DNA of 64,000 bases, taken from contig NZ_LFZV01000001.1 in NCBI RefSeq assembly GCF_001183965.1, forward strand, positions 569,287 to 633,286, read 5' to 3'. The position numbers were made by a program, and so were the translations under genes. This DNA is from Bacillus sp. FJAT-27916. GTDB taxonomy: Bacteria > Bacillota > Bacilli > Bacillales > Pradoshiaceae. Shown piece by piece: positions 1-8,749 of this stretch. The notes beneath the pieces were generated by a model. The model did no database searches. It saw only the letters and a list, made by a program, of their open reading frames with translations, and was not told where the DNA came from. The stretch's first letter is position 1, and each line of letters opens with the position of its first letter.

Positions 1-1
1 G

Positions 2-646
2 GGCAAATGGAAGCAAATGTGGGAGACCCGAATTGACCAATTGGAAAAGGTGTGGAGAGATAAGCTCTTGAGCAAGCCCCAGAATGATTTCGAGAAATTA
101 TTTATAGATTCCTATCCATATTATGCAGGTCTTACAGAAAATGCTATTCAATATTTAGTCGACACCGAGCTTGATGATGACCCTGAATTGATGGACGGCG
201 GGACGATTTGCCACACGCGTTACACACCGGAAACATGGGGGAAGAACACGGTTGGAAAGGTGCCGAAGGATTGGGTTTTTGACCATGGGGCGAGAGATAT
301 AGCTGAGTATGTCCGTATGTGTTTCCTCGATCAGCCAAATACGTATCATCAAGGAGTCATTCGTTTTTTGCGGCAATACCAATCAATCGCTCCATTCTCA
401 ACCTTTACAGCTAAAATGACCTATGCAAGATTGCTTCTCCCGATTCATTATTTCGAGACGATTGAAACGTATTATTTCATCCGTTCGGAAGGAGAGAAAG
501 CAAAGCTTGAGGAGCGGCTGGGTCAGTACACAAAGCAATCAAGCCTATATGAACGGATGCTTCATGAGTGGTATGAAATGGCGGGGATTCCTAAAGGAAA
601 CAGCAGGATGTCTGTACCAGAATGGATTCAGAGTAAACAAAAATAA
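2..646 (+). CDS. yutH: Spore coat-associated protein YutH (CotS family), 3' part
   Basis: The reading frame is open to the left window edge, so this is the C-terminal 214 or so residues of a longer protein; the ATG at 17 is just the first internal Met. I assign it to the YutH branch of the CotS family, kinase-fold proteins associated with the spore coat, from the aromatic-rich C-terminal sequence (for example VPKDWVFDHGARDIAEYVR about residues 85-103) and from context: in Bacillus subtilis yutH sits directly beside hom-thrC-thrB, as here. Family members are usually about 340 residues, so roughly 120 residues lie outside the window. The exact role in coat assembly is not known to me. Confidence 0.75.
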   Translation, partial: GKWKQMWETRIDQLEKVWRDKLLSKPQNDFEKLFIDSYPYYAGLTENAIQYLVDTELDDDPELMDGGTICHTRYTPETWGKNTVGKVPKDWVFDHGARDIAEYVRMCFLDQPNTYHQGVIRFLRQYQSIAPFSTFTAKMTYARLLLPIHYFETIETYYFIRSEGEKAKLEERLGQYTKQSSLYERMLHEWYEMAGIPKGNSRMSVPEWIQSKQK

Positions 647-712
647 TATTTGAATATTTGAACAAATTAGAATAAAGAGGTAAGATTGATTTTATTCCAA
701 TAAAGATTTAGG

Positions 713-741
713 TTGGCACATTGGTAGAAATCATCTATAAT
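713..741 (+). promoter_or_regulatory. Sigma-A promoter of hom-thrC-thrB
   Basis: TTGGCA at 713-718 and TATAAT at 736-741 are separated by exactly 17 bp, a near-consensus vegetative promoter. Transcription should start near 748, giving a leader of about 50 nt, too short for a T-box. Confidence 0.8.
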
Positions 742-760
742 GTCCATTATAGGTAAACAA

Positions 761-781
761 ATGTCCGTAATATGTGGACAT
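761..781 (+). promoter_or_regulatory. Inverted repeat in the hom leader, possible operator
   Basis: ATGTCC (761-766) and GGACAT (776-781) form a 6 bp inverted repeat with a 9 nt centre, and a further TGTCCAT copy lies at 741-747, overlapping the start of transcription. In B. subtilis hom is repressed by the threonine regulator ThrR; whether this is its site is inference. Confidence 0.35.
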
Positions 782-798
782 CGTGAGGGGGAGTATGG

Positions 799-2097
799 GT
801 GAAGCCGATTTCAATAGGATTATTAGGGCTTGGTACAGTAGGAACAGGGGTTGTGAAAATCATTACCAATCATCAGGATAAACTGATGCATCAGGTTGGA
901 TGCCCTGTGGAAATCAAAAAAATCCTTGTAAAAGATCTTGTAAAAGAGCGAGAGATCATGCTTCCAAGCGGAATGCTGACGACTTCGAGCGATGAGATTA
1001 TCCATGATCCAGAAATAGATGTCATCATTGAAGTGATTGGCGGTGTGGAGGAGACACGGGATCTGCTTCTTCAAGCTTTGGAGAACAAAAAACATGTTGT
1101 TACAGCAAATAAGGACTTGATGGCTGTTTATGGACCAGAGCTTTTAAATGTAGCATCCAATAATGGCTGTGACCTCTTTTACGAGGCTAGTGTAGCCGGC
1201 GGCATTCCTATCCTGCGCGGGCTGGTGGACGGGCTCGCCTCTGACCGGATTACGAAGATGATGGGTATAGTGAATGGAACAACGAATTACATCTTGACAA
1301 AGATGTGCAAGGAGAAGCTCTCCTATGAAGATGCGCTGAAGAAAGCACAGGAGCTTGGCTTTGCGGAAACTGATCCAACTGCAGATGTCGGCGGACTGGA
1401 TGCTGCACGGAAGATGGCGATTCTAGCGACTCTTGGGTTCTCCATGACCATCGATTTGGATGACGTAAAGGTGCAGGGGATTACGGGTGTATCAGATGAG
1501 GACTTGACCTTCAGCCAAAAGCTTGGATATACAATGAAGCTGATTGGTCTTGCTCAGAGATGCGAGGAGGATAAAGTGGAGGTCAGCGTTGAGCCGACCC
1601 TGCTTCCGGTCGATCATCCGCTGGCGATGGTGAATGATGAATATAATGCTGTCTATGTGTATGGTGAAGCGGTAGGAGAAACGATGTTTTATGGGCCTGG
1701 GGCTGGGAGCCTTCCGACCGCAACAGCTGTTGTCAGCGATTTAGTCGCTGTCATGAAGAATATGCGTCTCGGTGTCAATGGAAGCAGTGCTGTACTTCCG
1801 CAATTTCCGAAGAAGTTGAAAACAGATGAAGAGATTCGGGGCAAGCATTTTCTCCGCTTGCGTGTGAAGGATGAGATTGGTGTCTTTGCCCAAATCACAT
1901 CGATATTCGCAGAAGACGGAATCAGCTTTGAGAAAATCATGCAGCTGCCAATCAAGGAGGAGCAGGCATCAGAGATTGTCTTGATCTCTCATGATGCTCC
2001 GCTTGCTAATTTTGAGCGAGTACTTGAGAAGCTTGAAACATATGAGAAGGTTGAAGAAATTAAAAGTACGTATAAGGTTGAAGGAGGTCTTGTCTAA
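799..2097 (+). CDS. hom: Homoserine dehydrogenase
   Basis: Converts aspartate semialdehyde to homoserine with NAD(P)H, the branch point to threonine and methionine. The 432-residue protein has an N-terminal nucleotide-binding motif ([13 protein letters not shown], residues 8-20), the central catalytic domain with the [14 protein letters not shown] block, and a C-terminal ACT domain from about residue 350 that is the usual site of threonine feedback. The start is GTG at 799 behind GTGAGGGGG; the nearby ATG at 795 is in another frame. It is the first gene of a three-gene operon and its TAA overlaps the thrC ATG by one base, indicating translational coupling. Confidence 0.96.
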   Translation: MKPISIGLLGLGTVGTGVVKIITNHQDKLMHQVGCPVEIKKILVKDLVKEREIMLPSGMLTTSSDEIIHDPEIDVIIEVIGGVEETRDLLLQALENKKHVVTANKDLMAVYGPELLNVASNNGCDLFYEASVAGGIPILRGLVDGLASDRITKMMGIVNGTTNYILTKMCKEKLSYEDALKKAQELGFAETDPTADVGGLDAARKMAILATLGFSMTIDLDDVKVQGITGVSDEDLTFSQKLGYTMKLIGLAQRCEEDKVEVSVEPTLLPVDHPLAMVNDEYNAVYVYGEAVGETMFYGPGAGSLPTATAVVSDLVAVMKNMRLGVNGSSAVLPQFPKKLKTDEEIRGKHFLRLRVKDEIGVFAQITSIFAEDGISFEKIMQLPIKEEQASEIVLISHDAPLANFERVLEKLETYEKVEEIKSTYKVEGGLV

Positions 2098-3158
2098 TGG
2101 GATGGAAAGGGTTAATCCAGGAATTCTCGGAGTTCTTGCCAGTGAGCGAAGGCACTCCTGCTTTAAGTCTGCATGAGGGAAATACACCGTTAATTCATTG
2201 CCGGAATCTATCAGAGGAATTAGGAATCGAGCTGTATGTCAAATATGAGGGAGCGAATCCAACGGGCTCCTTTAAGGACAGGGGTATGGTTATGGCAGTC
2301 GCCAAAGCAATGGAAGAGGGCAGTGATACAATCATTTGCGCCTCTACTGGCAATACATCTGCGGCGGCTGCAGCCTATGCTGCCCGAGCAGGCTTGCGCT
2401 GTATCGTCGTTATTCCTGACGGCAAAATCGCGATGGGAAAACTCGCACAGGCTGTCATGTACGGGGCTGAGATTTATGCCATCAAGGGCAACTTTGACCA
2501 AGCGCTTGCGATGGTCCGTTCCATTAGCACAAAATATCCTATCACCCTGGTGAATTCAGTAAATCCATATCGTATTGAAGGGCAGAAAACAGCAGCTTTC
2601 GAGGTTTGCCGCGATATAGGAAAGGCTCCTGATATTCTTGCGATTCCAGTAGGGAATGCCGGTAATATTACGGCTTATTGGAAAGGCTTCAAGGAATATG
2701 ATGAATACCATCAATCAGGACTTCCTGAAATGAGAGGGTTTGAAGCAGAAGGGGCAGCGGCCATTGTTCATAATCGTGTATTCGAGGAACCGGAGACGCT
2801 GGCCACGGCTATTCGTATCGGTAACCCAGCAAGCTGGGAATTTGCTGTTGCCGCTGCAGAGGAATCGAACGGGCAGATAGATGAAGTATCTGATGAGGAA
2901 ATCATTCATGCCTATAAGCTGTTGGCACGCAAGGAAGGTGTGTTCGCAGAACCGGCCTCCTGTGCTTCTATCGCCGGTGTAATTAAACAATTACAGAATG
3001 GTCAGATGAAGAAAGGGCAGACAGTAGTGGCTGTTTTGACAGGCAATGGGCTGAAGGATCCGAATACAGCAGTCGAATACGGGCATATCACTCCTGTCGT
3101 CATTGAAAATGATGAGGAGGAGCTGGTACGGCATTTCGGGAGTGTGGTTTCATCATGA
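2097..3158 (+). CDS. thrC: Threonine synthase
   Basis: PLP enzyme that converts O-phosphohomoserine to threonine, the last step of the pathway. The 353-residue protein has the fold-type II PLP lysine in PTGSFKDRG (Lys60), the phosphate-binding [14 protein letters not shown] block near residue 85, and the C-terminal LTGNGLKDP motif. Length matches the short Bacillus-type threonine synthase. Its ATG shares a base with the hom stop and its own TGA overlaps the thrB ATG (ATGA), so the three genes are translated as a coupled unit. Confidence 0.96.
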   Translation: MGWKGLIQEFSEFLPVSEGTPALSLHEGNTPLIHCRNLSEELGIELYVKYEGANPTGSFKDRGMVMAVAKAMEEGSDTIICASTGNTSAAAAAYAARAGLRCIVVIPDGKIAMGKLAQAVMYGAEIYAIKGNFDQALAMVRSISTKYPITLVNSVNPYRIEGQKTAAFEVCRDIGKAPDILAIPVGNAGNITAYWKGFKEYDEYHQSGLPEMRGFEAEGAAAIVHNRVFEEPETLATAIRIGNPASWEFAVAAAEESNGQIDEVSDEEIIHAYKLLARKEGVFAEPASCASIAGVIKQLQNGQMKKGQTVVAVLTGNGLKDPNTAVEYGHITPVVIENDEEELVRHFGSVVSS

Positions 3159-4060
3159 ACCAGCCTCCCATGCTGCGCATTCAAATTCCAGCCAGTACGG
3201 CTAATCTTGGACCTGGGTTTGACTCGCTTGGAATGGCGCTTGGCCTTTACTTGACGATTGAGGCCTCTCAATCAGACAGATGGGAGGTTATCATAGACTG
3301 CAAAGAGCTTCAAGGGCTGCCGGCAGATGAATCGAATTATCTCGTTCGGATGGCGCAAAAAGCGGCAGCATTCTATGGAGCAGAGATGCCTCCGTGCCGA
3401 TTAAAGGTTAAAAGTGACATCCCGTTGGCAAGGGGACTCGGCAGCAGTGCTTCTGCCATTGTGGCTGGGATTGAGCTCGCCAACGCCTTTTGCTCTCTTA
3501 AGTTGGATGAGGAGGAAAAGATGCGTTTTGCCGCCATAGAGGAGGGTCATCCGGATAATGTCGGAGCGGCCATTTATGGCGGATTGGCAGTTGGTATTCA
3601 GGGAGAGAATGGTGCTGAAGTTGTCTCCTTGCCAGTTGTCGGGGTTGCGGCTGTTGTGGTGATTCCAGCATTTGAGTTAAAGACAGAGCAGTCGAGGTCC
3701 GTCCTCCCATCAGAGCTTGCCTTTGGACAAGCTGTTTCAGCGAGTGCTGCGTCGAATACATTTGTTGCTGCTGTCTGTGCAGGCAACTGGGCGCTTGCTG
3801 GCCAGATGATGGAGATGGATCAGTTTCATGAGCCTTACCGCGCTAAACTAATGCCATATTTCGCTGATGTCCGGAGAATCGCCAAAGAATATGGGGCATA
3901 TGGGACCGCTGTCAGTGGAGCGGGACCAACCATTTTGTCCATTGCCAACTTAGAAAAGGTTCCTGCTATCTATGATGCGCTTCAAGCCTCTTTCCCGGAT
4001 ATGTCCGTTCATCAGGTGCAGTTGGTGAATCATGGTCCTGTCGTAAGGACCATTAAATAA
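3155..4060 (+). CDS. thrB: Homoserine kinase
   Basis: Phosphorylates homoserine with ATP to give the threonine synthase substrate. The 301-residue protein is a GHMP kinase: [18 protein letters not shown] at residues 12-29, the ATP-binding [16 protein letters not shown] loop about residues 90-105, and a C-terminal GAGPTIL motif. It overlaps thrC by four bases and is the last gene of the operon, closed by a strong hairpin a few bases downstream. In B. subtilis yuxL lies between thrB and yutI; it is missing here. Confidence 0.96.
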   Translation: MNQPPMLRIQIPASTANLGPGFDSLGMALGLYLTIEASQSDRWEVIIDCKELQGLPADESNYLVRMAQKAAAFYGAEMPPCRLKVKSDIPLARGLGSSASAIVAGIELANAFCSLKLDEEEKMRFAAIEEGHPDNVGAAIYGGLAVGIQGENGAEVVSLPVVGVAAVVVIPAFELKTEQSRSVLPSELAFGQAVSASAASNTFVAAVCAGNWALAGQMMEMDQFHEPYRAKLMPYFADVRRIAKEYGAYGTAVSGAGPTILSIANLEKVPAIYDALQASFPDMSVHQVQLVNHGPVVRTIK

Positions 4061-4062
4061 AA

Positions 4063-4094
4063 AAACAGCGGTTCCCATTGAGGGACCGCTGTTT
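4063..4094. terminator. Bidirectional terminator, thrB / yutI
   Basis: Arms 4063-4076 and 4081-4094 pair over 13 bp with one bulged T. The A-rich left flank and T-rich right flank let it stop both the thr operon and the convergent yutI. Confidence 0.85.
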
Positions 4095-4107
4095 ATCGTT
4101 TTGGTCA

Positions 4108-4344
4108 TTAGAATACTTGTTCTACTTCTACAACGCCAGGAACTTCTTCAAGTAGGGCACGCTCGATGCCTGCTTTCAGCGTGATAGTGGAACTAGGGCA
4201 GCTTCCGCATGCTCCTAAAAGACGCAGCTTCACGATACCTTCATCCACATCAACCAGTTCACAGTCGCCGCCATCGCGAAGAAGAAATGGACGCAACTTA
4301 TCAAGAACGTCTTGTACTTGATCAAATAACTCTTGTTCTGCCAA
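4108..4344 (-). CDS. yutI: NifU-like (Nfu) iron-sulfur scaffold YutI
   Basis: A 78-residue single-domain Nfu protein. The conserved CxxC of the family is present in [11 protein letters not shown] (about residues 43-53), which binds a [4Fe-4S] cluster for delivery to client enzymes. The start is TTG at 4344 on the minus strand, 9 nt after AAAGGAG. It is a monocistronic gene convergent with thrB and divergent from yuzD, the same local order as in B. subtilis. Other iron-sulfur genes (yuzB, yutM) lie nearby. Confidence 0.9.
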   Translation of the reverse strand: MAEQELFDQVQDVLDKLRPFLLRDGGDCELVDVDEGIVKLRLLGACGSCPSSTITLKAGIERALLEEVPGVVEVEQVF

Positions 4345-4487
4345 GGCTATCGACTCCTTTCCTAATCATATTATAATGATTTTGCCATGAAAAAGCTATC
4401 CACATTCCTTGCAGATTCATTAAAATTTGTTACCGAATTCTAAATTAGGTAAGATGAGGAGAGAAGAAATGAACAGGGGGAATACGC

Positions 4488-4808
4488 ATGAAAATGGCAG
4501 AGATCTTTGTTTACGGGGCAGAGCAGATTTGCGCCAGCTGTGTGGGAATGCCGTCATCGAAAGAGACATATGAATGGCTGGAGGCAGCGCTTTCTAGGAA
4601 GTTTCCTGAGCAGCCAATCAAGTTTACGTATATTGATATCGAAAGTCCGCCTGATGATCCGACCGTGCGCGAGATTGCTGAAAAGGTTCAAAATGATGAG
4701 TATTTTTACCCGTTGGTTGTCATGGACGGTAATGTTCTTGGGGAAGGAAATCCCCGCTTAAAATCAATTTATGAAGCATTAGAGGCTTATGGTTATAAGG
4801 GGAAATAA
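4488..4808 (+). CDS. yuzD: YuzD family (DUF1462) thioredoxin-fold protein
   Basis: A 106-residue YuzD-family protein, annotated in databases as a putative disulfide oxidoreductase. An N-terminal YGAEQICASCVGMPSSKETY segment supplies the CxxC pair (CASC) of a thioredoxin-like fold, and the LVVMDGNVLGEGNP stretch near residue 78 resembles the cis-Pro side of that fold. ATG at 4488 follows AGGGGG by 7 nt. It is divergent from yutI, as in B. subtilis. The physiological substrate is unknown. Confidence 0.88.
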   Translation: MKMAEIFVYGAEQICASCVGMPSSKETYEWLEAALSRKFPEQPIKFTYIDIESPPDDPTVREIAEKVQNDEYFYPLVVMDGNVLGEGNPRLKSIYEALEAYGYKGK

Positions 4809-4814
4809 GGAAAG

Positions 4815-4846
4815 ACGCTAAGGCATATGCTTTGGCGTATTTTTTT
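4815..4846 (+). terminator. Terminator of yuzD
   Basis: Ten-bp stem (4815-4824 with 4829-4838, two G-U pairs), 4 nt loop, then a run of seven T from 4840. Confidence 0.8.
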
Positions 4847-5056
4847 GTGGGAGAGAATCATAAATTATAGAGTGGATTTTCAAGGACGAAAGCTATGAAG
4901 AATATATTTGGCCAATAGCCGTTACAGATTTCAGACAGCTTTTTGCTTAATAGAAGGAATTTCTGAAATGGCCTCGAACATGTCTTTTAAGGGTTAAAGA
5001 TTTAGGTCAGAGTGTTTAGAATTTGGCTAAGACGCAGAAAGAATGGAAGTGAGCCT

Positions 5057-5752
5057 ATGCAAAGAAGTATTTTGCTTGTAGAGGATGACCGAGATATTAA
5101 TCGTTTAGTCAAAAGCCACTTGGAACAGGAGAATTTCACGGTATATACTGCCTTTGATGGAGAGGAGGGTTTAGCCCTTTTTCAGAAGTATGAAGTAGAT
5201 TTAATCTTACTTGATTTAATGCTACCAAAGCTCGGCGGGATGGACTTTCTGAAGGAAGTTAGGACAATAAATGTTGTTCCAGTCTTGATTATCTCGGCTA
5301 AAGGGAGTGATTTAGATAAAGCGTTAGGACTAGGTTTCGGTGCTGATGACTATATCAGCAAGCCTTTTTCAATGGTAGAGCTAACTGCCCGGGTACATGC
5401 CGCCATTCGCCGGTCAACACAGTACCATACTCCAATAAAATTACCTGCCCAAACAATCCTTCATTTTAAAGAGCTATCCCTTGACCTGACAACTTTTTCA
5501 GTCATCGTTAAGGGAAAGAGCATACAGCTAACCTCAAAGGAATTTCATCTTTTAAAGCTATTTATGACGAATCAGAACAGAGTTTTTACAAAGGAGCAAA
5601 TTTATAGCCTCATTTGGGAGGATGACTATTATGGAAATGAGAATGTAATCAATGTCCATATTAGAAGACTTCGAGAAAAAATAGAAGCCAATCCGTCAAA
5701 CCCTCAATATATCCGGACGATTTGGGGGATTGGATACAGATTAGGTGAGTGA
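5057..5752 (+). CDS. OmpR-family response regulator
   Basis: 231-residue regulator with a receiver domain (acidic EDD at 9-11, phospho-acceptor Asp53 in LILLDLMLPK, switch Lys in SKPF) and a C-terminal winged helix ending in the RTIWGIGYRLGE block typical of the OmpR family. An upstream in-frame ATG at 5012 would add 15 basic residues, but the ATG at 5057 has a GGAAG site 8-9 nt upstream and begins right at the receiver fold. It is followed without a gap by its kinase. With the ABC genes downstream the set resembles the YcbL-YcbM-YcbN-YcbO module of B. subtilis; the inducing signal is unknown. Confidence 0.92.
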   Translation: MQRSILLVEDDRDINRLVKSHLEQENFTVYTAFDGEEGLALFQKYEVDLILLDLMLPKLGGMDFLKEVRTINVVPVLIISAKGSDLDKALGLGFGADDYISKPFSMVELTARVHAAIRRSTQYHTPIKLPAQTILHFKELSLDLTTFSVIVKGKSIQLTSKEFHLLKLFMTNQNRVFTKEQIYSLIWEDDYYGNENVINVHIRRLREKIEANPSNPQYIRTIWGIGYRLGE

Positions 5753-6691
5753 ATGACAACCATTGTAACAGGAATATTTATCGTCGTCTTGCTTGTCATC
5801 ATTAGCCTTCAGTCTTACCTTTCGTGGAAAATGGCCAGGGACCTGACCAATATACGAAGGCAGCTTTCTGATGTGATTGAACATAGGACGGCTGAAAAGG
5901 TATTAATCCAGACCGATCAGAAAACCGTTAAACAATTTCTCATCCAAATTAATCGGCTCCTGGATTACAATCAGCAAGTCATTGCGGACTATGTTAAAAC
6001 GAAAGAAAGTTTAAGAAAGTTATTAGCGAATATGTCTCATGATTTAAAGACCCCATTAACGGTCATTTTAGGCTATGTGGAAAAGTTAGCTGACGAGAAG
6101 AATATAAGTGTAGAAGAACGGAACAAGACACTAGGCCGACTTCATCAGAAAACACTAAATATGGCAGCCATGCTCAATCAATTTTTTGATCTTGTTAAAC
6201 TTGATTCGGGGGACTATTCCATTCCGCTTAATCGGATTTCAATTAATGAGGTTTGCCGGAGGAATATACTTGATTTTTATGATTTGATGCAATCGAATCA
6301 TTTTCAGGTGGAAGTTGATATTCCGGAACATCATTATTATATTCTTGGGAATGAGGAGGCCTTAAATCGGATCTTGAGCAATCTCATTCACAATGCCATT
6401 CGGTATGGAAGTGATGGAGGTTTTTTTGGGCTGGCTGTTAGAGAAGAGGGTGAGTATATTGCGATTGATGTATGGGATAAAGGAAAAGGAATTGCTAAAG
6501 TTCATCAAGAGCAGGTGTTTGAACGATTATTCACGCTCGATGATGCGAGAAATCCGGAATTTCAAGGAAGCGGACTTGGATTAAGCATAACGAAACACCT
6601 AGTAGAAGCCATGAAGGGTGACATTCACTTAAGCAGCCAACCATATGAGAAGACGATCTTCACATGTAAGTTCCATCGAATCAAGTATTAA
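5753..6691 (+). CDS. Sensor histidine kinase, single-TM type
   Basis: 312-residue kinase whose ATG directly follows the regulator's TGA. One N-terminal membrane segment (about residues 4-24) leads straight into a coiled linker, with no extracellular sensor domain, as in intramembrane-sensing kinases that work with ABC transporters. The dimerisation domain has the phospho-acceptor His96 in NMSHDLKTP; the ATPase domain has the N box (NLIHNAIRYG), G1 (DVWDKGKGIA) and G2 (GSGLGLSITK). Length and architecture match YcbM. It most likely senses a stimulus through the neighbouring permease, which is inference. Confidence 0.92.
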   Translation: MTTIVTGIFIVVLLVIISLQSYLSWKMARDLTNIRRQLSDVIEHRTAEKVLIQTDQKTVKQFLIQINRLLDYNQQVIADYVKTKESLRKLLANMSHDLKTPLTVILGYVEKLADEKNISVEERNKTLGRLHQKTLNMAAMLNQFFDLVKLDSGDYSIPLNRISINEVCRRNILDFYDLMQSNHFQVEVDIPEHHYYILGNEEALNRILSNLIHNAIRYGSDGGFFGLAVREEGEYIAIDVWDKGKGIAKVHQEQVFERLFTLDDARNPEFQGSGLGLSITKHLVEAMKGDIHLSSQPYEKTIFTCKFHRIKY

Positions 6692-6694
6692 AGG

Positions 6695-6727
6695 AGAGGT
6701 GTTCAAGCAGAACAGCCTCTTTTTTCT
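6695..6727 (+). terminator. Terminator after the histidine kinase
   Basis: AGAGGTGTT (6695-6703) pairs with AACAGCCTCT (6711-6720), one bulge, followed by TTTTTT. It separates the regulator pair from the transporter genes, which need their own promoter. Confidence 0.75.
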
Positions 6728-6737
6728 ATCCATAAGA

Positions 6738-6794
6738 AACTTAAGGAACTTGTAAGGATTGAGAAAGAAAAAAGATATGTTTACTGCTTATGAT
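6738..6794 (+). promoter_or_regulatory. Putative activated promoter of the ABC-2 operon
   Basis: A direct repeat AACTTAAGG / AACTTGTAAGG at 6738-6757 is followed by a TATGAT -10 element at 6789-6794 and lacks a good -35. Direct repeats just upstream of a poor -35 are the usual binding layout for OmpR-type regulators, so I infer control by the regulator encoded at 5057. Confidence 0.45.
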
Positions 6795-6824
6795 GTAAGT
6801 AGATAAAGGGAAGGAGAGAACAAA

Positions 6825-7748
6825 ATGAACAGTGTGGTGAGAACGGCAGGATTAACGAAAAAGAAAAAAGGAAAAGACTTGGTAAGCAATATTGACCTTC
6901 ATATTCATAAAGGGGAAATATACGGGCTCCTTGGCCAAAATGGAGCTGGTAAAACAACAATTCTGAAAATGCTTACAGGAATAACAAGCCCAACAGGCGG
7001 AGAGATTGAATTATTCGGACAGAGACTTAATGAACGTTCCAAGTTTATGTTGAAGCGCGTCGGAAGTATTATTGAGTATCCAGTTTTTTTTGAGCACTTA
7101 ACGGCGATTGAGAATTTGAAGCTCCATTGCGAATATCTAGGCTATTATGATGAGCAAGGAATCAAGCAAGCATTGAATATGGTGCAACTAAAGGGGATTG
7201 AGGATAAGCGGGTAAAGGAATTCTCTTTAGGGATGAAGCAAAGGCTTGGAATTGCTAGAGCGATTATTACTAAGCCTGAACTGATTATTCTTGATGAGCC
7301 GACAAATGGTCTTGATCCCATTGGGATTAAGGATACGAGGGACTTGATTTTAATGCTTAACAGGGAATACGGTATAACCTTCATCCTGTCGAGTCATATT
7401 CTAGGCGAAATGGAGCAGGTTGTAGACAGAATTGGCGTCATCGATAATGGGAGACTGTTAAATGAGGTATCTTTAGAAGAGATAAGAAAGCAACGAACGG
7501 ATTACATTGAGCTAATGCCGACAAATGTACAAAAAGCACTTTATCTGCTTGAACAGGAACTTCATATTTCAAATATGAAATTGCTTCAAGGGAATAAAAT
7601 CCGGATTTATGATTTGACGCATTCTCAAAGTGATATTGCCAAATTATTGGTTCACCATGATATTGGCATTGAAGAAATCCAAAAACATACGAGTAACTTG
7701 GAAGATTATTTCTATGATCAAATTAATGGGGGAGATAAAGTTGTTTAA
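6825..7748 (+). CDS. ABC-2 type transporter, ATP-binding protein (YcbN-like)
   Basis: 307-residue ATPase with Walker A GQNGAGKTT (about residues 38-46), the Q-loop region, the signature FSLGMKQRLGIARA, Walker B LIILDEPTNGLDP and the switch His in LSSHILGEME. The ~100-residue C-terminal extension is typical of drug or peptide-export and lantibiotic-immunity type ATPases (BcrA, YcbN). RBS GGGAAGGAGAG precedes ATG 6825. It overlaps the permease gene, and with the regulator pair upstream suggests a stress- or antibiotic-induced exporter; the substrate is not readable. Confidence 0.92.
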   Translation: MNSVVRTAGLTKKKKGKDLVSNIDLHIHKGEIYGLLGQNGAGKTTILKMLTGITSPTGGEIELFGQRLNERSKFMLKRVGSIIEYPVFFEHLTAIENLKLHCEYLGYYDEQGIKQALNMVQLKGIEDKRVKEFSLGMKQRLGIARAIITKPELIILDEPTNGLDPIGIKDTRDLILMLNREYGITFILSSHILGEMEQVVDRIGVIDNGRLLNEVSLEEIRKQRTDYIELMPTNVQKALYLLEQELHISNMKLLQGNKIRIYDLTHSQSDIAKLLVHHDIGIEEIQKHTSNLEDYFYDQINGGDKVV

Positions 7749-8418
7749 TCTAATGCGATTAGAATGGAAAAAGCTAAAACGCCTTTCTGTCATTTCTGAA
7801 GTGATGATCTACTGGCTCATTCTTATGTTTATGCCCGTATTTTTCATTAAGATTGTGATGCCCTTCATGGGTGAAAGCTATGCGGCAGCCATTGAACTGA
7901 ATTCGTTTATACAAATGGGACTCATATTGCTTGGGGGCTCCTTGATCAGCCAGGTTTTTATTGAAGAATATAAAAATAAAACAATCTCTCTCTCCTTCGG
8001 GTATCCGATTAGTCGGAAAAAGTTGTTTACGGCAAAAGTATTGTTTATCTACATCTTCGTCTTTCTTGCTGCCGTTGGATCGTATGTTTTTACAGGATTA
8101 ACAACTTATTTGCTTGATCTGATAACTCCTATTATTAACGGCCAGCCAACAAATACGGATATATTTGCTTTTTTTAAAAGTATGATAGCTGGATCACTCA
8201 TGATTCCCCTGATTAGTTTCATCCCTCTCTTTATCTTTGGTATTTTGACAAGAGGAACAATCCCAACCGTAATATGCTCTATAGTATGTATGAATTTACC
8301 TAATTTCTCGACATTCTTACATCTTAACCAGGACCTTATTCTTCTCGTGCTGTGCCTGCTAGGTGCCCTAAGCATCTTTCTTTCCATCAAAACAGCCGAA
8401 AGTGCAGGTGAACTTTAG
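7741..8418 (+). CDS. ABC-2 type transporter permease (YcbO-like)
   Basis: About 225 residues with six predicted membrane segments, partner of the upstream ATPase. I place the start at TTG 7741, overlapping the end of the ATPase gene by 8 nt, because GGGGGA lies 6 nt upstream; ATG 7726 and ATG 7753 are in-frame alternatives. The first lines (FNLMRLEWKKLKRLS) and the cytoplasmic motif EEYKNKTISLSFGYPISRKK are characteristic of ABC-2 permeases that interact with BcrA-like ATPases. Length is close to the 228-residue YcbO. The next hairpin ends the operon. Confidence 0.87.
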   Translation: MFNLMRLEWKKLKRLSVISEVMIYWLILMFMPVFFIKIVMPFMGESYAAAIELNSFIQMGLILLGGSLISQVFIEEYKNKTISLSFGYPISRKKLFTAKVLFIYIFVFLAAVGSYVFTGLTTYLLDLITPIINGQPTNTDIFAFFKSMIAGSLMIPLISFIPLFIFGILTRGTIPTVICSIVCMNLPNFSTFLHLNQDLILLVLCLLGALSIFLSIKTAESAGEL

Positions 8419-8445
8419 CCGGGATTAGCAACGTCATTATTAATG

Positions 8446-8610
8446 TCAAAAACCCGCCTTTCTACGAAGGCGGGTTTCGAATTTTTGCAATGGGTAGCTG
8501 CTTTCTTCCTCATAGCTGGAACTGAATGATTCAGGGCTGTTCTGGAGAGCCTCTAGCCGAAGCTTGCGGAATTGGTTGACGTCCTCATTAAGCAATGGTC
8601 TTATTTTCAT
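8446..8610 (-). pseudogene. Truncated GNAT acetyltransferase remnant
   Basis: The frame begins with a good RBS (AAAAGGAGTG, minus strand 8626-8617) and ATG at 8610 and encodes MKIRPLLNEDVNQFRKLRLE followed by LQNSPESFSSSYEEE, the typical N-terminal strand-helix of GNAT N-acetyltransferases. It stops after about 54 residues inside the terminator hairpin at 8450-8477, where a functional enzyme would have 150-170 residues and the acetyl-CoA-binding motif. I conclude that only the 5' end of a gene remains, probably removed by a deletion ending at the terminator. Confidence 0.6.
8450..8477. terminator. Bidirectional terminator after the ABC permease
   Basis: AAACCCGCCTT (8450-8460) pairs perfectly with AAGGCGGGTTT (8467-8477), 6 nt loop. 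It ends the ABC operon and also forms the end of the truncated acetyltransferase on the other strand. Confidence 0.8.
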
Positions 8611-8642
8611 GTTTTTCACTCCTTTTAGAGAATTCAAAACAC

Positions 8643-8671
8643 TTGACAAATAAGGCTAATTGTGCTAAAAT
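8643..8671 (+). promoter_or_regulatory. Sigma-A promoter of the methyltransferase gene
   Basis: TTGACA (8643-8648), 17 bp spacer, TAAAAT (8666-8671). Expected start near 8678, leaving a leader of about 72 nt that contains a terminator-like hairpin. Confidence 0.8.
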
Positions 8672-8697
8672 TTAATATTATTAAAATTGTGTTATAA

Positions 8698-8732
8698 TGA
8701 GATTCCCCATAGAGGGGAATCTCATTTTTTTT
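8698..8732 (+). promoter_or_regulatory. Leader hairpin with T-run, possible attenuator
   Basis: A perfect 11 bp stem (8698-8708 with 8714-8724, 5 nt loop) followed by eight T lies between the promoter and the ribosome-binding site (GTGGAGGG at 8733) of the methyltransferase. Its form is that of an intrinsic terminator inside a leader. No alternative antiterminator stem is evident in the short upstream segment. Confidence 0.5.
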
Positions 8733-8749
8733 GTGGAGGGATATCAATC

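Noticed and set aside
651-798. T-box leader upstream of hom
   Set aside because: The leader from the consensus promoter is only about 50 nt and has neither T-box sequence nor terminator.
4860-4950. Short open stretch encoding a protein-like C-terminus (SYEEYIWPIAVTDF)
   Set aside because: Only about 28 codons with a stop directly upstream and no start signal; it may be a gene remnant but cannot be identified.
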